A stretch of DNA of 64,000 bases from Cytophagales bacterium. GTDB lineage: Bacteria > Bacteroidota > Bacteroidia > Cytophagales > Cyclobacteriaceae. How positions within the stretch are numbered: the stretch's first letter is position 1; every line of letters starts with the position of its first letter. The position numbers were made by a program, and so were the translations under genes. The DNA lies in the NCBI GenBank assembly GCA_017303805.1, contig JAFLBQ010000004.1, positions 62,001-126,000 of the forward strand, in the 5' to 3' direction. Shown here in pieces: positions 16,289 to 24,700 of the stretch. Below the pieces are notes generated by a model. That model saw only the letters and a program-made list of their open reading frames with translations. It was not told where the DNA came from and made no database searches.

Positions 16289-17914
16289 ATGCGTCTGCTC
16301 TTAGTTTTGATAGTAGTTCTGTTTTACACTCAGGCCACAGCCCAACGACAAATTACCCGGCAAGACACGTTGCGTGGTTCGCTAACCCCCGAGCGCACGT
16401 GGTGGGATGTACTGCATTATGCAATTACGGTAACGCCAGACTACCCTACCAAAACCATACGTGGTAATGTTGTACTAAAAGTGAAAGCGTTAACAACGGG
16501 CCAACGGATGCAACTGGATTTGCAAGAGCCAATGCAACTAGATGACGCATTTGGTCTGAGTCAATCCATAAAATTTACCCGCGAAGGAAATGTGTATTTT
16601 CTAAACTTTGACCAACCCGTGGAGAAAGGCCTTGAGTTTAGCATCGACCTTACGTTTTCGGGCAAGCCCCGCGAAGCAATAAGACCCCCTTGGGATGGCG
16701 GCTGGATTTGGGCCAAAGATGCAAAAGGCCGCCCGTGGATGTCGGTAGCTTGCCAGGGTTTAGGTGCCAGTGTGTGGTTCCCGTGCAAAGATCATCAAAG
16801 CGATGAACCCGACCAGGGTGCACTGCTTACTATAGTTGTGCCCGACACACTGGTAGCAGTTGGCAACGGTAAACTAAGAGGCCTTAACCGATTAGCCGCC
16901 CATGTGAAAGCTTATACCTGGGAAGTGAAAAATCCGATTAACAGCTATAACATCATTCCTTACATAGGAAAATACGTGCACTGGGAAGAATCCTTCTCGG
17001 GAGAGTTGGGTGAACTTACCTGCGATTATTGGGTATTGGATTACGAACTGGAAAAGGCCAAAGCTCAATTTCAACAAGTACCAGCCATGCTGAAATGTTT
17101 TGAGCATTGGTTTGGTCCTTATCCCTTTTACGAAGATGGGTTCAAGCTGGTGCAATCGCCCCACCTGGGCATGGAACACCAAAGCGCGGTAGCCTACGGC
17201 AACGGATTTAACAATGGATATCTCGGCCGCGATCTATCGCAAACCGGCTGGGGATTAAAATGGGATTTTATAATTGTTCACGAAAGTGGCCACGAGTGGT
17301 TCGGTAATAATATCACCACCAAAGACATTGCCGATATGTGGGTGCACGAATCTTTTACAAACTATTCCGAAACTCTTTTTACAACCTGCGAATATGGTAT
17401 GGAAGCCGGCAACGATTATGTGATAGGCACACGTGCCAACATCCGCAACGACATCCCCATTATTGGTAAGTACGGAGTTAATCGCGGTGGCAGTGGCGAC
17501 ATGTACTATAAAGGCGGCAACATGCTGCACACCATTCGCCAGCTAATTGGCAATGACGAAAAGTTCAGATCGATTTTACGGGGGTTAAATAAAACTTTTT
17601 ATCACCAAACGGTAACTACCCAACAAATTGAGAACTATATAATAGAACAGTCGGGTATTAACCTTACTAAAGTTTTCGATCAGTATTTGCGAACCACCCT
17701 TATACCGGTACTCGAATACCGCATGGAAGGAAAAAAAATCTTTTACAGATGGACTAATTGTGTTGCCGGGTTTGACATGCGGGTAAAACTTACTTCGGGC
17801 ACCTGGATAACCCCACACGTACAATGGAAACGCCTGAAAGGGAAAACGAGAACGTTTGAGCCTGATCGCAATTTTTACATTACCGTAAAGAAGATTACCG
17901 CGAATAATTTTTAG
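16289..17914 (+). CDS. Exported M1-family metallopeptidase
   Basis: A 541-residue zinc aminopeptidase-type enzyme from ATG 16289 (an upstream TTG at 16283 adds two residues). The signal peptide is at 1-19. The N-terminal beta domain is followed by the GAMEN-equivalent LGMEHQSAVAYGN and by the zinc site HESGHEWFGNN (first His about 330). The third ligand Glu is in WVHESFTNYSE, 18 residues later, so all zinc ligands and the catalytic Glu are present. It is shorter than classical M1 enzymes because the C-terminal helical domain is reduced, which is common in Bacteroidota M1 proteins. It probably trims peptides in the periplasm. Confidence 0.93.
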   Translation: MRLLLVLIVVLFYTQATAQRQITRQDTLRGSLTPERTWWDVLHYAITVTPDYPTKTIRGNVVLKVKALTTGQRMQLDLQEPMQLDDAFGLSQSIKFTREGNVYFLNFDQPVEKGLEFSIDLTFSGKPREAIRPPWDGGWIWAKDAKGRPWMSVACQGLGASVWFPCKDHQSDEPDQGALLTIVVPDTLVAVGNGKLRGLNRLAAHVKAYTWEVKNPINSYNIIPYIGKYVHWEESFSGELGELTCDYWVLDYELEKAKAQFQQVPAMLKCFEHWFGPYPFYEDGFKLVQSPHLGMEHQSAVAYGNGFNNGYLGRDLSQTGWGLKWDFIIVHESGHEWFGNNITTKDIADMWVHESFTNYSETLFTTCEYGMEAGNDYVIGTRANIRNDIPIIGKYGVNRGGSGDMYYKGGNMLHTIRQLIGNDEKFRSILRGLNKTFYHQTVTTQQIENYIIEQSGINLTKVFDQYLRTTLIPVLEYRMEGKKIFYRWTNCVAGFDMRVKLTSGTWITPHVQWKRLKGKTRTFEPDRNFYITVKKITANNF

Positions 17915-17945
17915 TCGCGCACGGTCTCTTTTTATACTAAGGCTT

Positions 17946-19610
17946 CTATCCTTTTCCGCGCACCACGCGGCCGGGCCTGGCGCCAGTAGGCTCTCCATCC
18001 TTTAAAACCTGGGTGCCGTTTACCAACACGTGTAGCATACCGGTACTATATTGATGCGGCTTTTCAAAGGTTGCATGATCCTGGATTGTGTTCGGATCAA
18101 AAACTACTACATCGGCAAAATAGCCAGCCGCTAACATACCACGTTGCTTAAGATTCAAATTGGTAGCGGGCAACAAGGTAAGTTTATGAATAGCTTCTTC
18201 CAGCGAAATTACTTTTTCATCGCGAACGTACTTGCCCAGCAGGCGCGAAAAGTTTCCATACGCACGCGGATGGGTATTTGATTTCAAAAAGATTCCTTCG
18301 GTTGCTGGCGATTCGGCATCGGAACCAAAACTCATATAAGGCAAAGCAAGCTGGCGCTTAATATTTTCTTCGCTCATCATAAAATAGGCAGTACCCACCC
18401 GGGTGCTATCGGCAATTACTAAATCCATGGCTGTTTCCTCGGGGCTCTTACCATAAATTGCCGCCACCTCGGCCAGGGTTTTTCCGGTAAACCGTTTCAG
18501 CGAGTCGTTGGCAAAGCTTAACAACAATACCCGGTCAGGCGAGCCGGCCATCAACAACAGGTTCTCCCACTTGTCCGAAGGTTTGCGCATTTCATCTAAC
18601 GCTTGCTTGCGTATTTTCGGATCCTGAAGTCGCTTGATCCATTGTTTAATTCCACCTTCCTGTACCCACGGTGGCATGCTTGCATCTAAGCCTGTAGCCC
18701 CGGCCGGGTAGGTGTACATATCGGTAGTAATTTTTACCCCGGCTCTGTTGGCATGCTCAATCATGGCAATTACCGAATCCAACTTCCACCAGTTGCTTTC
18801 ACCAGCCATTTTTAAATGATAAATCTCGGCCGGCAGGTTGCCCTCGCGTGCAATGCGGATAGTTTCATTTACTGCACTAAAAATGTTATTGCCTTCGCTG
18901 CGCATGTGTGTAATGTACATGCCTCCATAAGTTCCGGCTACTTTACAAAGTTCAATCAGTTCTTCAGTAGAAGAATAATTAGCAGGTGCATAAATCAACG
19001 AGGAGCCCACACCCAGCGCCCCCTCCTCCATGGCTTGCTGTACCAGGGCCTTCATGCGCTGCAACTCTTCGGCACTGGGCAGTCGGTTCGCATATCCTAC
19101 TTCGTGAATGCGCAAGGTGGTAGCACCAACAAACGATGCCACATTGGGGGCAACACCTTTTCGCTCCAGCAACTCCAGGTATTCTCCAAGTGTAGTCCAC
19201 GAAATATCATACTTCCAATCGGGGTTGCGTTGCATTTCGGCCAGCATGTCGGCTTTCATGGCCTCATTAAGCGGGCCCATACTCCAGCCTTCGCCAAATA
19301 CTTCCAGGGTAACCCCTTGCCGGATGTCAGCCTGCGAAGCGCCATCTACCAGTAGCGATTCGGTTGCCCAACTCAACATATTAATAAAACCGGGCGCTAC
19401 AGCTTTTCCGGTTGCATCAATTTCGGTTTTGCCGGAGGCGCTTTTCAAATCTCCAATAAAAGCAATCGTATCGGCATTTATCCCCACATCGGTTATTACT
19501 CCGGGTTTACCCGTGCCATCGTACACAGTACCGCCCCGAATAATTACCTCGAACTTTTGATGCTGGCAAGCCAGCAGCAGGAGCATCAACAAGGGCAGGA
19601 AGTACTTCAT
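17946..19610 (-). CDS. N-acyl-D-amino-acid deacylase-like lipoprotein (amidohydrolase)
   Basis: A 554-residue amidohydrolase-superfamily protein with a lipoprotein signal: MKYFLPLLMLLLLAC, Cys15. The fold entry is FEVIIRGGTVYDGTGKPG. The family segments YITHMRSEG (metal His), IYHLKMAGE (metal His) and SFGSDAESPA (catalytic Asp) are present. At the usual HxH site the sequence is GFINMLSWATE, and where classical D-aminoacylases have the metal Cys (GNCG) this protein has LEVFGEGWS. The binuclear centre is therefore altered, so deacylase activity should not be assumed. The gene lies 32 bp after a Gfo/Idh/MocA gene and converges on the M1 gene. Confidence 0.88.
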   Translation of the reverse strand: MKYFLPLLMLLLLACQHQKFEVIIRGGTVYDGTGKPGVITDVGINADTIAFIGDLKSASGKTEIDATGKAVAPGFINMLSWATESLLVDGASQADIRQGVTLEVFGEGWSMGPLNEAMKADMLAEMQRNPDWKYDISWTTLGEYLELLERKGVAPNVASFVGATTLRIHEVGYANRLPSAEELQRMKALVQQAMEEGALGVGSSLIYAPANYSSTEELIELCKVAGTYGGMYITHMRSEGNNIFSAVNETIRIAREGNLPAEIYHLKMAGESNWWKLDSVIAMIEHANRAGVKITTDMYTYPAGATGLDASMPPWVQEGGIKQWIKRLQDPKIRKQALDEMRKPSDKWENLLLMAGSPDRVLLLSFANDSLKRFTGKTLAEVAAIYGKSPEETAMDLVIADSTRVGTAYFMMSEENIKRQLALPYMSFGSDAESPATEGIFLKSNTHPRAYGNFSRLLGKYVRDEKVISLEEAIHKLTLLPATNLNLKQRGMLAAGYFADVVVFDPNTIQDHATFEKPHQYSTGMLHVLVNGTQVLKDGEPTGARPGRVVRGKG

Positions 19611-19642
19611 GGGTGCTAAGAATTTGGGTTAGTTACTAATCA

Positions 19643-20812
19643 CTATACAACCGGGTACTTAAATGTAGATTTGATTTCGATACGCTTGCCCGTTAGCTGC
19701 GATGCGCGTGTTGCTTCCATTATCTCCAGCACATGCAAGGCATGCAACGCTGCAATCAGTGGCTCATTACCGGTTGCCAGTTTTTCTGAAATAACCGAAG
19801 CTCCCTCCTGCCACACATACGTGCCGGTATCTGTTGCCTCGCGTCTGGTCTTCTCATTATCGTGGGTGGCAACATCCACTCCAAATGGAGCCCAATCGTA
19901 ACCGATTAACTGCAGGTTGCCGTGCGTGCCCCAAATTGAAATGGTGGGTTTATCCTGGCCCGAACCTTCGTGCCCATACGGATCGAAATAATTAAAGCCA
20001 CATTGCACGTGCGATAAAATTCCATTACCATGATCCATCAATACCATCGCATTGTCTTCGGCCACCACTTTAATTTTTCCCTTGTTATCCACGGTGCGTT
20101 CAGGTGTAACAATGCTCGTCATGCCCATTACAGCTTTGGCCGGGCCAAGCAGGCCGGTAAGGGTTGCAATGTTGTACACACCCAGATCTGGTAAACTGCC
20201 ACCCCCTTGTTCATAAAAAAAAGCCGACCACGTGGGCCCCAGGTGTCCGTAATGTGCATGCGCTGCGGCTACCTTTCCAATTTTACCTTGCTGTATCATG
20301 CGCGACATGTGTGCAAACTGCGGGCTGTTAACAACAGCCGGTGCGCCCCATATACGCACACCTTGTTGCCTGGATAAATCAAGCAAAGCTTTGCCTTCTG
20401 CGTAGGTATTGGCCATCGGCTTCTCACTCCACACATGTTTCCTTTTTAGCAATGCTTGTTTGTTAAGGCGGCCATGCTCCTGCATATCGGTAAGGTTTAC
20501 CAGTAAATCGAATGGTGCCCCTGCCAGTTGCTGATCGATGTGCGCATAATGATGCGGCACTTGATAATTTTCTGCAGCCACCCGGGCCCGCTCGGGAATA
20601 ATATCGCACACGCTTACCAATTCTACATACGGAGATTTGGAAAGGTGTGGTAAGTACATGCCCGAAACACTGCCGCAGCCAATTAAGCCTATTCTTACTT
20701 TCTTTGTTTGATAGAGTGCTCCGCCCGCACTTACAAAGGGCGCCAGCATGCCGGCTATCATAAACTTGCTGGTACGATCCAGAAATTGATGGCGGGAGAT
20801 TTTTTCTTTCAT
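19643..20812 (-). CDS. Gfo/Idh/MocA-family oxidoreductase
   Basis: A 389-residue NAD(P)-dependent oxidoreductase. The hydrophobic N-terminal leader (ISRHQFLDRTSKFMIAGMLAPFVSAGG) looks like a degenerate Tat-type export signal in which the second Arg is His. The dinucleotide-binding site is RIGLIGCGSVSGMYLPHL. The catalytic-site motif is EKPMANTYAEGKALLDL, with the conserved Lys in EKP. The C-terminal alpha/beta domain follows. The family oxidises sugars and cyclitols or acts on keto-glycosides; the substrate is unknown. The gene sits 84 bp after the methyltransferase gene and 32 bp before the deacylase-like lipoprotein gene. Confidence 0.88.
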   Translation of the reverse strand: MKEKISRHQFLDRTSKFMIAGMLAPFVSAGGALYQTKKVRIGLIGCGSVSGMYLPHLSKSPYVELVSVCDIIPERARVAAENYQVPHHYAHIDQQLAGAPFDLLVNLTDMQEHGRLNKQALLKRKHVWSEKPMANTYAEGKALLDLSRQQGVRIWGAPAVVNSPQFAHMSRMIQQGKIGKVAAAHAHYGHLGPTWSAFFYEQGGGSLPDLGVYNIATLTGLLGPAKAVMGMTSIVTPERTVDNKGKIKVVAEDNAMVLMDHGNGILSHVQCGFNYFDPYGHEGSGQDKPTISIWGTHGNLQLIGYDWAPFGVDVATHDNEKTRREATDTGTYVWQEGASVISEKLATGNEPLIAALHALHVLEIMEATRASQLTGKRIEIKSTFKYPVV

Positions 20813-20896
20813 AGGTAGATGGGTTGGTATATTGGAAGTTTGCAGTGGAAGGTAAGCAAACCCGTTGACAACCTGAAAAGGAATCTGGCGAACGGT

Positions 20897-21625
20897 TTAC
20901 TTTACCCGGCCCATCCTTAAAAACAACGGAAATGTAACTTCTAAATCGGTTTGCCAATGTGGTTGAAGCTGGCGAATAAGTGCGTCCACAGGGTTGTGGG
21001 CATTTACCGTAATAAATTTCTTTACAGCCGACCAGGTATTGAAATAACCCTCTAGTTGGGCAAGAGACCAATTTACAGAAAGCGCAAAGGCGGGTGCTTC
21101 TATCTTTTTAAAAGGAAACGGTATGGTGCGGTAGTGGTCGTCAATCCAGGCACGTTCGGCATCCCAGTATGCACCAATACGATGTTGGTAGAAGGTATCG
21201 ATGTAAGGATCTATAATAGAATTAATGCGCAACAATCCATAACCCCAAACAGCAAGCACCCCATCTGGCTTGGCCACCCGGGTAACGCAATTAAAAAATT
21301 TCGCCATTTCAAACCAATGAAAGGCCTGGGCTACCGTAATCAAATCGATGGAAGAATCCGGTTGATTGATTTCCTCCGCTCCGATGGAATAAAAAATATT
21401 GTTGGCTTGGTGCGCCTGCTGTAGTTGAGCCGCGCTAATGTCGGTAGCAATAACTTTATTAAACCTGGTTGCCAATACGTGTGCCGCTTGCCCATTGCCG
21501 GTTCCGGCATCCCAGGCGCAAGTAAAATTTTTTACGTGTTGAAAAATAAATTGATAAAGTGCGGGTGGATACCCGGGCCTGAATTGCTGGTACTCCTGCG
21601 CGTGTAGCGAAAACCGGTCTTTCAT
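20897..21625 (-). CDS. Class I SAM-dependent methyltransferase
   Basis: A 242-residue cytosolic methyltransferase. Motif I is AWDAGTGNGQAAHVLA. The acidic end of strand 2 is VIATDIS, and the SIDLITVAQAFHWFE segment matches the UbiE/Trans-aconitate methyltransferase-like group that starts with an RFSLHAQEYQQFRPGYPPALYQFI-type region. The substrate is unknown. The stop lies 84 bp before the oxidoreductase start on the same strand; there is no obvious functional link. Confidence 0.88.
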   Translation of the reverse strand: MKDRFSLHAQEYQQFRPGYPPALYQFIFQHVKNFTCAWDAGTGNGQAAHVLATRFNKVIATDISAAQLQQAHQANNIFYSIGAEEINQPDSSIDLITVAQAFHWFEMAKFFNCVTRVAKPDGVLAVWGYGLLRINSIIDPYIDTFYQHRIGAYWDAERAWIDDHYRTIPFPFKKIEAPAFALSVNWSLAQLEGYFNTWSAVKKFITVNAHNPVDALIRQLQPHWQTDLEVTFPLFLRMGRVK

Positions 21626-21716
21626 GTTCCCTAAAATAGAGGGCGCCCCTAAATTTACCTAACCCGCTTTCCTTTGAGGCTATTACAAAATGGATTTTAA
21701 TAAAAAGTATCCCCTT

Positions 21717-24700
21717 CTATCGCCAATCGCCTAATAAAATAGCGCCTGCCCAAAAATAGGGATGCCGGTATTTTGCAGTGCGCGATAAACTAACCTGAGC
21801 TTGACGCAACGCATCTACCGTAGCCATGGTGCGCAGGTTTTTATAAAACTCGGTCATTAAAATTGCAGTGGCTTCGTCATCTACCTTCCATAGAGTAGCT
21901 ACAACCGATTTTACGCCATTTTGCAAAAAGCCGCTGGCCGGGCTTACGGGCGAATTCTCGGATGAGCCTTTGGTTACGGCAGTCTGACACGCAGAAAGCA
22001 CAACAATACTTAGGTTGTTCATCACTTCCATACCCCATAGTTCTTCCAGTGTGAGCTTTCCATCCCCATTCAGTTCTTTGCCTCCAGCCATGGTTAAAAA
22101 TGACTGCGTAAAATCTTCATAGTCTAAGTTACCGTGTGTAGCAAAGTGCATGATGTTAAAATTTTCGCCTGCTGCTTTCACTTTATCTTCGGTGGCTTGT
22201 TCGCGTAAAAATATGGTTGACGTTGGGTAAATCTTTTTTATTTCGGCTACTTCCCGCTCGGTGCTGGGCAGTGTTTTATCCGGATTACCGAAGGCGATTA
22301 TTTTAAAATTCTTATCCGGATTGCCCAATCGCAAAATATTGGTGGAGCTCACATAAAAAAGTGCGTATTGGTTTACCAGTAAACTAAACTCTCCGTTGGC
22401 AAGCGTTTTACCCAACAGCTGGAAAGGAATATAGTTTAATACGCCTGTGGCGATAATGCCGAGCCGCTTTTTGGAAACAATTTCGGCTGCAGCCGGAGCA
22501 ATCAGGTATTGATACATCTCTTCAAAAGGAAGCATTACTTTTTCTTGTTGCTTCAGAGCAAAAACCAGTTCATTTCGCTGTTGATCTTCCCGGGATAAAT
22601 CCAACTGCGGGAATGCCCCCATTTGAGTGCGGGTTACGTTGAGCATGGCATTTACATTCCTGGTTAACTTCTCGCGGCTCACATTTACAATTTTAGCTAT
22701 TACGGTATCGCGTGTGGCAACAAAAATGTACAATTGAGTTTCTCCAGGCAGGTAGGAGATCAGGGCCATGTCTTCCGGAATATTTTTCTTTTCACGCCTG
22801 AATTCTACCGGCTGCACACTATTGTTAAAATACCTGGTAAGTTCGGGCCTTACATTTACCTGTTGATTTACAAACTTCAAATAATCCCCTTCGGCAATGG
22901 TTTTAGTTCCTTCCAGGCGCTTTAGTTTTTCCTGATTTTGTTCAACAGCCGGCAATGCCTTTTCTTTTGCAATCTGTTCTTCAATGCCATCCAACCGCGC
23001 CTTCATGGTGCGTTCTTGTGCTACAATGGTTGTCTTTTCCTGGTTCTCAAACTTTACATCTAACCCTTTAAACTTGGCACGCAGGTTTTCTTCGTTGCTC
23101 TTTTGAAGGTAGCTCATGGCTATTTCCGGTTCGCCTAACTGCAACAATACATCTACCAGAGCTTCGTACACCTTTAATATATTCTTATCAGAAGAAAATA
23201 ACTTCCGTGCCTCCTCGCCCCCCGAAACCTTGTTTCGGATTTTATCTATTACATCTACCGCTTCCTTCAGGTACGCGCTACTTTGCGCAAGTTGTTTGTT
23301 TTCTTTATACAAAATTCCCAACCAATACAAGCTCTCCCACAGGGTATTGTACTTCCCTATTTCGCGCGAGAGTTTTACCGTTTCCTCAAGCCAGGGTTTG
23401 GCTGCGGTGTATTTCTTCTGGCGCACTTCTAACTGCCCCAGCAGGTTACTGTGCTCCAGGTAGTTTAATCTTAGATTTTTTTCTTTCGCAACGCGCAGAC
23501 CTTCCTCTAAAAATTTTGCAGCCTCCTCAAATTTTTGCTCTTCAATTTTTAAACGTGCCAATATGCTCAGCGCTTCGGTGCGGGGCCGGGTGGCTCCTAC
23601 TTTATCGAAGATGGTAAGTGACTCGCGCAACCATTTATCCGACTGTACAAAATCGTTCTGATAAAAATATGCTTCTCCTAACAGGCTATGAATAATTCCA
23701 AAGTTCTCGTTGTAGTCGCCAACCTGTTTCATAATTTCATACGACTTCCGATAGTATTCCAGTCCCTTACCATAATCGCCTTGTGCCGTATAAACGGTTC
23801 CTATATTTGCCAATGGTGCCAATCGGTTATACGCTGAGTTTACCTTACGGTACAAACTATCGCTGGCCAACTGGCACTTTAATGCGTTGTCGTATTCACT
23901 TACCTGCTTGTAAATATTGCCCAGGTCGATGTAAGCCCCGGCCATACCCCACTCGCTGGCAACGCTCTTATACAATGCTAAACTTTGTTGAGCCAGCGCC
24001 AATGCTCTGTCAAACTCACCCGCCTCGGCTGTAATGGTACTGCGCACCTCCAGCAGGTATGCTTTTAAGGAAATATCGTTGAGCGTATCGGCTGCGGCCT
24101 GGGCCCGGTCAAGCAATTGCAAAGCCCGGATATTATCGCCATGCACATACGAGGCATCGTTACTCATTTCAGCTAAAACAAAAGCCGCATCCTTTACACG
24201 ATTACTTTTCAGATATATATCCAGCGCCTTACTAATATACTCATCGGCTGTGGTGTACCTGCCCTGTGCTTTGTGCAGGCCCTTCAGGCGCAGATAACTG
24301 TACGCTACTATGTTGTTATCTTTTATTTCGGTTGAAAGCTTAACAGCTTCGTTAAAGAAAGTTGCCGCCTTCTTGTAATCCGTATATCCTACCTGGGCCA
24401 CCAGGCCCAGATTTGCCAACGTGTAAACCAGATTTACCTTGTCACGGATTTTTTGCTGAAGCCTTTGTGTTTCCTGATAATATTTTTCAGCGTTTTTATA
24501 GTCCGCCTTTTCCAGATAAACTCCTCCAATTCCCGAAAGGGCCAACGCCCAATTAGTAGAATCACGTTGCTTCTTGAGAATTAAAATCGCTGCCTGGTAA
24601 TATTCCAATGCGCGCGCGTAATCCTGTGTTTTGGTATAGCTGGCAGCCAAATCCTGATACACAACCGGCAACAGTGTTGAGTCATTCAATATCTTCAGTG

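Noticed and set aside
18816-19355. A 179-codon open frame on the plus strand
   Set aside because: It lies wholly inside the D-aminoacylase-like gene on the other strand, and its translation has no domain-like pattern.
19643-20812. Classical Tat signal on the Gfo/Idh/MocA protein
   Set aside because: The twin Arg is not present (SRHQFL), so Tat export is uncertain and was not claimed as fact.
20463-21071. A 202-codon minus-strand open frame
   Set aside because: It overlaps the Gfo/Idh/MocA and methyltransferase genes in another frame and has no recognisable motifs.
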